A stretch of 64,000 nt of DNA, taken from positions 1,488,001 through 1,552,000 of the forward strand of contig DAJPGB010000001.1 of assembly GCA_025992855.1 (NCBI GenBank), written 5' to 3'. Every line of letters begins with the position of its first letter. Position 1 is the first letter of the stretch. A program made the position numbers and the translations under genes. Below, piece by piece: positions 32,483 through 40,797 of this stretch. The notes beneath the pieces were generated by a model. The model was not told the origin of the DNA and ran no database searches. It saw only the letters and a program-made list of their open reading frames with translations. The stretch comes from Coriobacteriaceae bacterium. Its GTDB lineage: Bacteria; Actinomycetota; Coriobacteriia; Coriobacteriales; Coriobacteriaceae.

Positions 32483-33916
32483 TTAATCGCCGTTTTTGAG
32501 TGTGCGGCCCTGTTTTTCGAACTTGTGCATGTCGCTATCGGCCATGCCTTGTGACTTATCCTCGTGACGCTTGGCGTATAGCGGATCGTCGGAGTCGTTC
32601 CAGATGCGGTCGGCGACAGGTGACCATGCCTCGGCGGTAGCCTGGGTCTTTTCGCGCAGCTGCTCGGGTGACTCCTTCTCGATTAGGTCGGTGCTCATTG
32701 CGCCACTCTCGGCAACCATTTTGGGCAGCACGTCGGGATTCTCGAGCATGGGGCATGGTTTGAGGTAGTTGTCGTTGAACGGCATGTTTTCGTAGTACTT
32801 CATAAAGAGGGGAGAGCGCAGTGCGTCGAGTAAGCTCACATCGTGGATGTTGGCGTTTGAGTAGTGGATGAACACGCACGGCTCCACGTCTCCGGCGGCG
32901 TTGATGTGCAGGTAGCGGCGACCTCCGGCGATACACCCGCCTACAAACTCGCCGTCGTTTTGAAAGTCGAGCGTAAACAGCTGCTTCTTCTCGCGCATTT
33001 CGCGGATAAAGTGATACATGTGCTCGCGCTGCTCGGGCGTGGGCATGAGCTCGGGGGTTGCATTGCGGCCAACCGGCATAAAGTGGAAGTACCAGCAGAA
33101 GAGTGCTCCCTCGCCGATCATCCAGTCCATGTTCTCCTCGGTAGCTACCGTATCGGCATTGGCGCTGGTCCAACAGGTGGAGATACCAAACGGCAAGTCG
33201 CGCTCGCGCAGGAGTTTCATGGCGTGCTCGATCTTTGCGTAGGTACCCTCGCCGCGACGGGCGTCGGTGGTGCGCTCATTGCCCTCGGCGCTGATGGCGG
33301 GGACAAAATTACCTACGCGAATCATATCGTCGCAGAAGGCCTCGTCGATCAGCGTGGAGTTGGTAAAGCAGAGAAACACGCAGTCCTGATGTTTTTCGCA
33401 AATTCTGATCAGGTCGTGCTTGCGGACGAGCGGCTCGCCGCCGGTATAGATGTAGATATGCGTACCGAGCCCTTTGCCCTGCGTAACGATAGAGTCGATG
33501 TCTTCGAACGAGAGATTCTGCTTGTAGCCGTACTCGGCGGCCCAGCAGCCCGTACAATGCAGGTTGCAGGCGCTCGTGGGATCGAGCAGGATGGCCCACG
33601 GAACGTTGCACTGGTACTTTTCGCGGTTCTTTTCCTGCTCTGGCCAAGCTAGCAGGTTGGCGTCGACAATGAGGGTCTTAAGCAGTTTGGTTCGCATCTG
33701 GGGATTAAGGCTGAACACGCGCATGATCAGGTCATACCAATTGCCGCGGCTCTTGATGACATTGGTGAATGCCTCTCGCTGTACAGGAAATACGCGATTG
33801 GGGACCAGCTTGTTCACGAGGTCAATGATTTTGTCGATGTTTTCTTGCGGGTTGTCGTCGAGATAATCGATGAGCTTGTTGAGCGCTGCACGCTCTGCTG
33901 ACCGTGTAAGCGACAT
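32483..33916 (-). CDS. Radical SAM protein with C-terminal SPASM-like cysteines
   Basis: 477 residues. The 4Fe-4S/SAM motif is SACNLHCTGCWAAEYG (CxxxCxxC) near residue 118, followed by YTGGEPLVRK (GGE SAM-binding motif). Later cysteines in GGCIAGGRRYLHI, EPCVFIH and KPCPMLEN resemble a SPASM auxiliary cluster. The first 110 residues are a helical domain with no recognised function. It could be a peptide- or small-molecule-modifying enzyme of the MoaA/PqqE type, but no precursor peptide is seen beside it. AAAGGA lies just before ATG 33916, and TATTAT at 33949-33954 (minus) may be its -10. The cobalamin island begins 135 bases upstream of its start. Confidence 0.8.
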   Translation of the reverse strand: MSLTRSAERAALNKLIDYLDDNPQENIDKIIDLVNKLVPNRVFPVQREAFTNVIKSRGNWYDLIMRVFSLNPQMRTKLLKTLIVDANLLAWPEQEKNREKYQCNVPWAILLDPTSACNLHCTGCWAAEYGYKQNLSFEDIDSIVTQGKGLGTHIYIYTGGEPLVRKHDLIRICEKHQDCVFLCFTNSTLIDEAFCDDMIRVGNFVPAISAEGNERTTDARRGEGTYAKIEHAMKLLRERDLPFGISTCWTSANADTVATEENMDWMIGEGALFCWYFHFMPVGRNATPELMPTPEQREHMYHFIREMREKKQLFTLDFQNDGEFVGGCIAGGRRYLHINAAGDVEPCVFIHYSNANIHDVSLLDALRSPLFMKYYENMPFNDNYLKPCPMLENPDVLPKMVAESGAMSTDLIEKESPEQLREKTQATAEAWSPVADRIWNDSDDPLYAKRHEDKSQGMADSDMHKFEKQGRTLKNGD

Positions 33917-34050
33917 GGGTATATCCTTTCACGTGTGCTTAATGTGTGATAATACCCACTTGTGGATTAAACGAAGTCTAAAGATTTGTAGTGTGTCTAT
34001 TCAACGAATCAATTTAATTTGGGGTGAAGCGTTATACGCCGACACCTTCT

Positions 34051-34069
34051 AAGTTGCGGTGAAATAGTG
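34051..34069. repeat. Truncated 69-nt element (copy B): left border of the cobalamin island
   Basis: AAGTTGCGGTGAAATAGTG matches the first 19 bases of copy C (55984-56002) exactly, but the rest of the element is missing; the next bases lead into the stop of the leftward ABC ATPase gene. It forms a direct repeat with copy C around about 21.9 kb. Confidence 0.85.
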
Positions 34070-34104
34070 TCAGATGGGGATGCGGACGATTTCTTGGACC
34101 GCGC

Positions 34105-35319
34105 CTAGGCGTATCCATTGGAATCCTCCGATGCGCCTTCGCACGCTCGCATGACCTCGATACCATGCGAGCGTGCAAACTCGACGAGCTCTGCGTTGCG
34201 GGCGTTTATGGTGCCGAAGGCGGCGGGGCACACGATAAGGCGCGCGCAGTGGACGAGGAGCTCTTTGGCGCGGGCTATGGTTTTATCCCCGATCGGCTCG
34301 AAGGCGCGCTCGGCCACGCATTCCGTCGCCAGGTCGCGCGCGAGCTCGCAGTCGATGTCCCCTTCGTGCAGAATGCCCGCGTAGAACGCCTTGCCCTGCC
34401 GGATGAGCTGGCGAAACACAGCTGACCCCGTACCTGCGCCGGCGATGACGAACGTGTGCGCATCGCCGTGTGGGCGCCCAATTTCCACGCTGCCGAAGCG
34501 CTCGTTGAAGGTGCCATGTTGAAGGCCGTAGAGCTCGCCAATCGTCTCGCGCGTGAATATGTCCTCGGGTGCGCCGGCGCGGAAGACCCGGCCGTCCTTC
34601 ACGCAAATCACCTTGTCGGCGCTTTTCTGCGCGAGCTCGAGTTCGTGGATGGACATGATGACAGCCACATTCCGCGATTTCGCAAGGTGGCGAAGTATTC
34701 GTAGCAGGTCGATCTGGTAGCGGATATCGAGATACGACGTGGGCTCGTCGAGAACGAGCACACGCGGATCCTGCGCGATGGCGCGCGCGAGCATGACGCG
34801 CTGGCGTTGCCCGTCGCTTATCTGCATGAAGTCGCGCTCGGCGAGCTCTTCCACATGTGCGGTTTTCATGGCCTCATCGACCCGACTATGGTCGTCGGGC
34901 GAGAGTGTGCCCATTCGCCCGGTGTAGGGATGCCTTCCCGCCTCTACGATATCGCGGCAGGTGAGGAGCTCGGTCCGGGGGCGATCTGTCAGCATAACGG
35001 CAAGGTTCCTTGCGAACTCCGCCGTCTTCCATCGGGAAATCTCCCGCCCGTCGAGCTCGACCGCGCCGGCAAGCGGTGCCAGATGGCGTGTGATGGTTTT
35101 CAAGATGGTCGACTTGCCAGAGCCGTTCGGCCCGATGAGCGCCACGACGTCGCCCGCGCGAACCTCCAGATCGACGCCTTCGACTACGACCTTCTTGTCG
35201 TAGCCCGCCGACAGGTCACTTATGCGGAAAAGCGGCGCTCCGTCAGCCTGCGTTTCGACCGGGGTTTCGAGGTTCGACTCCGCTCGGAGCGTTTTGGGCC
35301 GCGGCACAAATTTCCCCAT
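34105..35319 (-). CDS. Corrinoid/siderophore-type ABC transporter ATPase with extra C-terminal domain
   Basis: 404 residues. The ATPase domain (about 28-265) has Walker A GPNGSGKST, Q-loop region VMLTDRPRTELL, signature ISDGQRQR and Walker B VLVLDEPTS, as in FecE/BtuD. About 120 extra residues follow (HTFVIAGAGTGSAVFRQLIR, HEGDIDCELARDLA, LIVCPAAFGTINARNAELV), a separate alpha/beta domain with a glycine-rich start that may bind a nucleotide or ligand. It starts directly next to the permease stop, so it is the last gene of the riboswitch-led operon. It powers import of whatever the two lipoproteins collect; corrinoid is the best guess from the riboswitch. Confidence 0.85.
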   Translation of the reverse strand: MGKFVPRPKTLRAESNLETPVETQADGAPLFRISDLSAGYDKKVVVEGVDLEVRAGDVVALIGPNGSGKSTILKTITRHLAPLAGAVELDGREISRWKTAEFARNLAVMLTDRPRTELLTCRDIVEAGRHPYTGRMGTLSPDDHSRVDEAMKTAHVEELAERDFMQISDGQRQRVMLARAIAQDPRVLVLDEPTSYLDIRYQIDLLRILRHLAKSRNVAVIMSIHELELAQKSADKVICVKDGRVFRAGAPEDIFTRETIGELYGLQHGTFNERFGSVEIGRPHGDAHTFVIAGAGTGSAVFRQLIRQGKAFYAGILHEGDIDCELARDLATECVAERAFEPIGDKTIARAKELLVHCARLIVCPAAFGTINARNAELVEFARSHGIEVMRACEGASEDSNGYA

Positions 35320-36360
35320 CTACCTCACCCGCTTCTTCAACATGAGCGCGATAACCACCGGCGCGCCGAAGATGGCGGTGACGGCGCTGATGGAAAGCTC
35401 GACGGGGGAGAACAGCGTGCGCGCGATTAAATCGCAGCCCGCGCAGAAGATGGCGCCTCCCAAGAAGCACGCAGGAATCACGCGGATGGGCTTCGACGAC
35501 TTTAGCGCCGACTTAACGAGATGCGGAACCGCGATGCCTACGAACGACACCGGACCAGCGAACGCGGTCACGCAGGCGGAGAGCATGCTCGCTAGAAGGA
35601 CGAGCACCACGCGGAAGCATGAGACGTTCACGCCGACGCTTTTCGCGTAGGCTTCTCCCAGCTGGAAGGCGGAAAGGGGCTTCGATATCGCGAATACGCA
35701 TGCGCTCACGGTGATCACCACGACCGCGATGACCGCGACGTCGTCCCAGCTCGAACCCGAGAAGCTACCCAAGGACCAGTTGTGCAGGTTCACGATGGAC
35801 TGGTCGTCGGCGAAGGCGATGAGGAAGTTCGTCGCCGCCGAGCAGATGTATCCCACCATGACGCCCGCCACGATGAGCATGGCCATAGAGCTTATGCGCC
35901 GTGCTATGAGGAGCACGAAGCCGATGGTGATAAGCGAGCCCAGAAATGCTGCGGCCACCATGGCCGGCGAGGACATGGCCTGGTTCGCGCCCAGAAGTAC
36001 GATCATCGTAAGCGCGACGACGAACTTTGCGCCCGAGGAGACGCCCAAGATGAACGGGTCGGCGATGGGGTTGTTGAAAAACGTCTGCAGCAGGAACCCG
36101 GAGAGCGAAAGTGCCCCGCCGAGAAGCACGGCTGAAAGCACGCGCGGCAGACGAATCTCCCAGATGATCTGGATTTCCATGGAATTGGCCGCGCCTCCCG
36201 AAAGGATGCCGGGGATGTGGTCTGCGGGCACGAGCACGCTCCCGATGCACAGGTTGGCCCCGACGAGCACGATGAGGGCAACAGCGAGCAGCGCCGTCAC
36301 GACGCGACACCGCGCGGCGCGCCCCGATTCGTCGTATGTCATGGAAAGCCGGCTTCTCAT
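35320..36360 (-). CDS. FecCD/BtuC-family ABC transporter permease
   Basis: 346 residues with about ten membrane segments. EIRLPRVLSAVLLGGALSLS and the NPIADPFILGVSSGAKFV motif are the FecCD family hallmarks, and FVGIAVPHLVK is the coupling-helix region. Such permeases pass vitamin B12, haem or ferric siderophores. The start at 36360 lies four bases after the binding-protein stop; an internal ATG at 36342 is also possible. Contiguous with the ATPase gene. Confidence 0.9.
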   Translation of the reverse strand: MRSRLSMTYDESGRAARCRVVTALLAVALIVLVGANLCIGSVLVPADHIPGILSGGAANSMEIQIIWEIRLPRVLSAVLLGGALSLSGFLLQTFFNNPIADPFILGVSSGAKFVVALTMIVLLGANQAMSSPAMVAAAFLGSLITIGFVLLIARRISSMAMLIVAGVMVGYICSAATNFLIAFADDQSIVNLHNWSLGSFSGSSWDDVAVIAVVVITVSACVFAISKPLSAFQLGEAYAKSVGVNVSCFRVVLVLLASMLSACVTAFAGPVSFVGIAVPHLVKSALKSSKPIRVIPACFLGGAIFCAGCDLIARTLFSPVELSISAVTAIFGAPVVIALMLKKRVR

Positions 36361-36364
36361 GGCG

Positions 36365-37936
36365 CTAGCTGAGCTTCCTCAGATAATGGAAGTTGCTCGC
36401 GTCATCGCCGGTGAACGCCCCGTGCAGCTCGTCGATAATGTCGGCGGTAGAGGTCATCTGCTGGTACATGTCGGCGCTTGTGACCCAGACGTTGCCGTTC
36501 TTCACGGCTTTGAACTGCGACAATAGCGCGTTTTTGCCTACGAAGTCGTTCAAGGTGGCAACCGATTCGTCGATGGTGCCGTTGTAGACGATGATGTCGG
36601 CATCCTTCGCCGTCGCGTAGAAGCGCTCCATTTCGAGCGTTACCGACGAACCTGACGTCGACGCTGTCTGCGCGTCATCGAGCGCGTAGCTGCCGCCTGC
36701 AAGCTCGATCATCTGCGCCACGTAGTCGCCCGCCCGCCGCGTGACGGCGGCCCCATTCGAGTTAATGTAGAAATACGCCACGGTTTTACCTGACGACGCG
36801 AGCCCCGACGTTTGCTCGACGCGGGCCTTCTGCTCGTTGAACAGGTGCGTGGCCTCGTCTTCCTTGTCGAACAGGACGCCGAAAAGCTTAATCCACTCGA
36901 CGCGCCCGAGTGCTTCGGGCTCGCTCGACGACTGTTCGGTGAGCACGACGAGCCCGAGCTTCTGCAGCTTTTCCTTCACATCGGGCGTGTGGTTGATCAT
37001 GGTGTTCTCGATGGCGAGCGTGCAGCCCGAGGCCGATATTCGCTCGTAGTCGGGCGCGCTGTACTTGCCGCCGTAGGCGATTGCCCCACTTTCGAGCGCG
37101 CTTTTGAAGCCCGCGACCGAGCAATCGTCGGCCTTCGTGCCCGACATTAAGATATTGTCGTTCGCATCGAGCGCGTCGACCAGGCACATCGTTGCCGACG
37201 ACACGAGGTACACCTTGTCGGCGGGGCGCCTTATGACCGCGATGCCGGAGCTCAACCCATCAGGTACCTTCGCATCTTGCGGCACCACGAGGAAGCGCTC
37301 CCCGTTCGAAATGCAGATAAGCCGCAGGCCGCCTTCGTACTCGTCGACAGTGAAGTGCTTGGCGTATTCAAGCTGAAGCGTCCCCGTCGGCTTCCAGCCG
37401 CAGCCCAAATCGGCGTTGTGGAAGTCGGCCGCGGCGCTTGAAGCCGTTCTCGCAGGGGAGCCGCCGCTTGCTTCGTCGCCCGATTTCTCCTTCATGGTGG
37501 ATGAGTCGAAGTGGAGCGTGTAGTCGATGGTGTGCGGCGTCGACATGGCGACGGTCTCGGCCGACACGGCGATGTCCTCGTCGAGCGTGACGGGTATCTC
37601 GAACGTGGAGTTGCCGCCGTCGTTTGCGGGCGCGTAGTCCACGCCGTTGACGGTCATTTTGTCGTAGTTCGAACTCGACCAGGTGATGGTCGCGGTGTAG
37701 GTGTCGCCATCCTTCACAATTGTGGTGGGTGAGGCGATGCTTGCGCGCCCTGACCCGCCGGAGAGCGAGACGCTCACAGTGTATTCCTGAGAGCCCGCCG
37801 TGGCATCGGTCGCGTTCGGGCTCGCACTGCACCCCGCGAAGGGAAGCGCGAGCAGGGCGACGAGAACGCAGGCGATCGCGCGCGCCGCGATGCTGTGGCG
37901 CTTCCTGTTTTCCCCCTTGGGAAGAATCGACCGCAT
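36365..37936 (-). CDS. Lipoprotein ABC substrate-binding protein with N-terminal beta-domain
   Basis: 523 residues. The lipoprotein signal ends LPFAGCSAS. Residues about 50-150 form a beta-rich domain (TIVKDGDTYTATITWSSS, YDKMTVNG, FEIPVTLDEDIAVSAE) homologous by eye to the small lipoprotein encoded next. Then comes a class III (BtuF/FhuD-like) binding protein, with LLSQFKAVKNGNVWVTSADM near the end as in family members. It catches a metal complex outside the membrane and delivers it to the FecCD permease. The N-terminal domain recalls NEAT-type haem-binding modules in pattern only. It starts four bases after the lipoprotein stop. Confidence 0.8.
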   Translation of the reverse strand: MRSILPKGENRKRHSIAARAIACVLVALLALPFAGCSASPNATDATAGSQEYTVSVSLSGGSGRASIASPTTIVKDGDTYTATITWSSSNYDKMTVNGVDYAPANDGGNSTFEIPVTLDEDIAVSAETVAMSTPHTIDYTLHFDSSTMKEKSGDEASGGSPARTASSAAADFHNADLGCGWKPTGTLQLEYAKHFTVDEYEGGLRLICISNGERFLVVPQDAKVPDGLSSGIAVIRRPADKVYLVSSATMCLVDALDANDNILMSGTKADDCSVAGFKSALESGAIAYGGKYSAPDYERISASGCTLAIENTMINHTPDVKEKLQKLGLVVLTEQSSSEPEALGRVEWIKLFGVLFDKEDEATHLFNEQKARVEQTSGLASSGKTVAYFYINSNGAAVTRRAGDYVAQMIELAGGSYALDDAQTASTSGSSVTLEMERFYATAKDADIIVYNGTIDESVATLNDFVGKNALLSQFKAVKNGNVWVTSADMYQQMTSTADIIDELHGAFTGDDASNFHYLRKLS

Positions 37937-37940
37937 GGCG

Positions 37941-38474
37941 TTACTTCAGTGCGTCGGCGCGCAGATCGACGCCGGCGGATTCGAACACGAGCGTGCGGTC
38001 GTACCACCGCTCTTTTCTAATACTCCACGCGGCACAGGCGGTGTCCTCGTCGAGTGCATCAACGGGCACGTCGTAGGTGTACTTGCCTTCCGCGTTTTCC
38101 ACATAGGGGATGAAGTCGGCCTCGCTCGCGGCGGCAGCCTCGTCGCCCGTGCCCATGAAGAGCTTGCCGTAGCCCGTGCCGGAAAGCGTCATCACGCAGT
38201 GCATGGAGCCGTTTTCCACGATGAGCTGGGCGTCCACAATCCTGAACATGTTCGAGCTGGAATCTACGGTGATCGGATAGGTGCCGTCGGCCACCTTGTC
38301 GGCGGTGATGGGGGCAGCGCTTGCGTCCTCGGGCGCATCGGCCGCCTGTTCGGTTTTTTCCTGGGAATCGGCATCGCTTGCCTTTGCGCTGTCGATTGAA
38401 TTTCCGCCGCAGCCGGCGAGCGAGAACGCGAAAAGCGCCGCCGACAGGGCGAAGGCGAGGGTTTTCTTCAACAT
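37941..38474 (-). CDS. Small surface lipoprotein with the same beta-domain as the binding protein
   Basis: 177 residues. The signal and lipobox are SAALFAFSLAGCGG. An Asp/Ala/Ser-rich linker leads to a beta-domain (GTYPITVDSSSNMFRI, AQLIVENGSMHCVMTLSG, YGKLFMGTG, GKYTYDVPVDALDEDTACAA, ERWYDRTLVFES). This parallels the N-terminal domain of the neighbouring binding protein block by block, so the two probably bind the same ligand or relay it. ATG 38474 has AAAGGAA upstream. Separated from cbiK by a stable 16-bp hairpin. Function not established; NEAT-like haem/corrinoid capture is an inference. Confidence 0.65.
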   Translation of the reverse strand: MLKKTLAFALSAALFAFSLAGCGGNSIDSAKASDADSQEKTEQAADAPEDASAAPITADKVADGTYPITVDSSSNMFRIVDAQLIVENGSMHCVMTLSGTGYGKLFMGTGDEAAAASEADFIPYVENAEGKYTYDVPVDALDEDTACAAWSIRKERWYDRTLVFESAGVDLRADALK

Positions 38475-38537
38475 GAAGGGGTTCCTTTCAATCGCTTCGA
38501 CCGCCCGCGCCGTGCGGTGGGCGGGCGGGATGCGAAT

Positions 38538-38582
38538 GCAACGGGCATGCGCCGTCAGTCGGGGAAGGCGCATGCCCGTTGC
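38538..38582 (-). other. Stable intercistronic hairpin in the cbiK-lipoprotein mRNA
   Basis: 16-bp perfect stem GCAACGGGCATGCGCC (38538-38553) with its complement at 38567-38582, loop 13 nt, no T-run in either direction. Probably protects or processes the cbiK message. Confidence 0.6.
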
Positions 38583-38618
38583 GCGGGGACGCGACCGGCG
38601 CCCCCGTGCGCGGCGAGT

Positions 38619-39545
38619 TTACAGCTTGGCGATGGCGTCGTCCACGTGCGAGACGTAGATGTCGTCGACCGCGACGTTCTGTCCCAGACCCTGGAGCAGG
38701 CACGTCACTTCGAAGCCGGCGGCCACGAACTTCGCAGCCCAGCTGTCGGGGTCGGTCTCGTCTGCCATGTCGTTGTTCGCGTGGTCGCCCGCGACCACCA
38801 TGAACGGCGCGAGCACGGCCTTCTTGTAGCCTGCGGCGCTCGCGGCGGCGATAACATCCTCGCAGGTCGGTTCAGCCTCGACGGTGCCGACGAAGAACTG
38901 CGTCAAGCCCTCGTTCTTAAACACTTCCTGCATCTTGGCATAGTCGGCGTTGGAATCGGCTTCGGTGCCGTGACCCATGAGGCACAGCGCCGTCTTGCCG
39001 TCGTCGAAGGACGCCATGTTCTCCTTAATGGCTGCGGCCACCTTCTTGTAGTCGTCGTCGGAGGTGAGCAGCGGGTCGCCGAGCGAGATTTTGTCGAACT
39101 TGTCGGCGTACTTGTCGAGCTCGTCTTTCACGTCGGTGTATTCCAGGCCACCCATGAGATGCGTCGGCTGCACGACGATTTCCTTCACGCCGTCTTCCAC
39201 GCAGCGGTCGAGCGCCTCGGTCATGTTGTCGATCGTGATGCCGTCGCGCTTCTTCAGCTTGTCGATGATGATCTGCGCGGTGAAGGCGCGGCGGATGTCG
39301 TAGTCCTGCCAGTACTTCTCGCGGATAGCGTCTTCGATGGCGCCGATGGTGATGTGGCGCGAGTCGTTGTAGCTCGTGCCGAAGCTCGTGACGAGGATGA
39401 CCGGCTTCACGGCCTTCTCCTTTTCACTCGATTTCTCGGAACTCGCGGAGGTGTTGGAGCAGCCCGCGAGCGCGACTCCGGCGAGCGCGACGGCTCCGGT
39501 TGCTGCGGCGCTCATGAAGCCGCGGCGTGACATCTGGTCGGACAT
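38619..39545 (-). CDS. cbiK: Exported lipoprotein CbiK-type tetrapyrrole chelatase
   Basis: 308 residues. Residues 1-29 are an export signal with twin arginines and a lipobox (SRRGFM..., LAGVALAGC, Cys29). The rest is a CbiK class II chelatase: VTSFGTSYNDSR, QPTHLMGGLEY, MGHGTEADSN, GTVEAEP and VAGDHANND supply the His/Glu residues that hold metal in CbiK. Cytoplasmic CbiK puts cobalt into sirohydrochlorin; an exported version cannot easily serve cytoplasmic B12 synthesis. Exported relatives are known (periplasmic CbiK-P of Desulfovibrio; IhtB of Porphyromonas, proposed to act on haem). First gene behind the cobalamin riboswitch; GAGGAAAGGA precedes ATG 39545. Confidence 0.88.
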   Translation of the reverse strand: MSDQMSRRGFMSAAATGAVALAGVALAGCSNTSASSEKSSEKEKAVKPVILVTSFGTSYNDSRHITIGAIEDAIREKYWQDYDIRRAFTAQIIIDKLKKRDGITIDNMTEALDRCVEDGVKEIVVQPTHLMGGLEYTDVKDELDKYADKFDKISLGDPLLTSDDDYKKVAAAIKENMASFDDGKTALCLMGHGTEADSNADYAKMQEVFKNEGLTQFFVGTVEAEPTCEDVIAAASAAGYKKAVLAPFMVVAGDHANNDMADETDPDSWAAKFVAAGFEVTCLLQGLGQNVAVDDIYVSHVDDAIAKL

Positions 39546-39659
39546 GGTTTTTCCTTTCCTCGGTTTGCCGGTCCCCCGGCGACAGTTGCTTGTCGGCACA
39601 AGCGAAAGAAAAGCGCACCCCTCGGGGTTCACAAGGAGCTAACGCCACGGCGATGCCGT

Positions 39660-39838
39660 GAGGAAAAGGCGAAGCAGTCTGGCTTGGGGCGCGAGGCGGT
39701 TCGCCCGCGCGTCCTATACAGTAATGTCCCTTGCCCAGGATTCCCACCTGGTTCCCTCCGCAAGCCAGCGCGGGCTGTGCGGGGCGCCGCGCCGGTCATT
39801 TCCTTTTATCCGATTGTCATATGCTCGTTGCCGAAACT
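39660..39838 (-). promoter_or_regulatory. Cobalamin riboswitch
   Basis: On the minus strand the core reads GAGGGAACCAGGTGGGAATC, then CTGGGC and ATTACTGTAT, and further on CCCCAAGCCAGACTGC: the GGGAA-GGTG-AATCC, ACTGT and AAGCCAG blocks of the B12 box in the right order. It lies 115 bases before cbiK, in its leader, so corrinoid should switch off the whole leftward chelatase/transporter operon. Outer limits are approximate. The remaining leader (39546-39659) has a CCCCGAGGGG palindrome and T-rich TTTTCTTTC that may be the expression platform. Confidence 0.9.
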
Positions 39839-39844
39839 TTTACT

Positions 39845-39873
39845 ATGATAGTGGGCACTTGTGAACGTGTCAA
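39845..39873 (-). promoter_or_regulatory. Promoter of the riboswitch-cbiK operon
   Basis: On the minus strand -35 TTGACA (39868-39873), a 17-base spacer and -10 TATCAT (39845-39850), a near-consensus promoter whose start would be at about 39838, just before the riboswitch. Confidence 0.75.
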
Positions 39874-40004
39874 AGCCAGGACGGGCGGCATTGCGCCTCC
39901 TGCCTGCGTATTTGCGCCGATTGCCGCCGCAGGCGCCGTGTTTTGCCCGCCGCGCGAAGGGCGGCGTAAACGGTTGCGATGAGAAACGGGAAGGGAAGGC
40001 TCGG

Positions 40005-40796
40005 ATGATTCATATCGTTGGCGCAGGCTCGGGCGCCGCCGACCTTATCACGCTGCGCGGGGCGCGCCTTCTGCGCGCGGCCGACGTGGTCGTTTGGGCG
40101 GGAAGCCTTGTGAACCCCGAGCTGCTCGCTGAGTGCAAGGAATCCTGCATCGTCTACGACAGCGCGCACATGACCTTGGAGGAAGTGCTCGACGTGATGT
40201 GCGCGGCAGATGCGCGGGGCGAGGAAGTGGTGCGCCTGCACACGGGCGACCCGTGCCTGTACGGCGCCATCCAGGAGCAGATGGACGCGCTCGGCGCGCG
40301 CGGCGTGGACTACGAGGTGGTGCCCGGCGTGTCGAGCTTTTGCGGTGCCGCGGCGGCGCTTCGCCAGGAATACACGCTGCCGGGAATCAGCCAGTCGGTC
40401 GTGATCACGCGGCTTTCCGGGCGCACCCCCATGCCCGCGGGCGAGGGCATGCGCACCATGGCGGAAAGCGGCTCGACTATGGTCATCTTCCTGAGCTCGG
40501 GTATGCTCGCCGAGCTTTCCGCCGAGCTTTTGGCCGCGGGCCGCAGCTCCGACGAGCCGGCGGCGCTCGTGTACAAGGCGACCTGGCCTGAGGAGCGCGT
40601 GGTGCGCTGCACAGTGGGCACGCTCGCCGATGCGGGCGCGCGAGAGGGCATCGACCGCACGGCGCTCGTGGTGGTGGGCCGCGTGCTCGGAGCTCTCGGC
40701 GGGCTTGCGCACGATGGCGCGCAAGCGGAGTCGTACGAGCGCAGCAAGCTTTACGACCCTTCGTTTGCCACGGGGTATCGGAAGGCGAGAAGCTAG
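40005..40796 (+). CDS. cbiF: Cobalt-precorrin-4 C11-methyltransferase
   Basis: 263 residues of the SAM-dependent tetrapyrrole methylase fold. MIHIVGAGSGAADLITLRG is the first loop, LHTGDPCLYGA the second, VVPGVSSFCGAAAAL the third, and LSGRTPMP is the CbiF/CobM-specific patch. It methylates C11 in the anaerobic corrin route. GGGAAGG precedes ATG 40005. First gene of the rightward operon; the upstream 130 bases after the divergent promoter are GC-rich, and I see no second riboswitch there. cbiD begins one base after the stop. Confidence 0.93.
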   Translation: MIHIVGAGSGAADLITLRGARLLRAADVVVWAGSLVNPELLAECKESCIVYDSAHMTLEEVLDVMCAADARGEEVVRLHTGDPCLYGAIQEQMDALGARGVDYEVVPGVSSFCGAAAALRQEYTLPGISQSVVITRLSGRTPMPAGEGMRTMAESGSTMVIFLSSGMLAELSAELLAAGRSSDEPAALVYKATWPEERVVRCTVGTLADAGAREGIDRTALVVVGRVLGALGGLAHDGAQAESYERSKLYDPSFATGYRKARS

Positions 40797-40797
40797 C

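Noticed and set aside
39861..40004. Second cobalamin riboswitch or an upstream-extended cbiF start
   Set aside because: Only one B12-box-like block occurs on this strand, and the ATG at 40005 has the ribosome site and starts the methylase fold at the correct residue.
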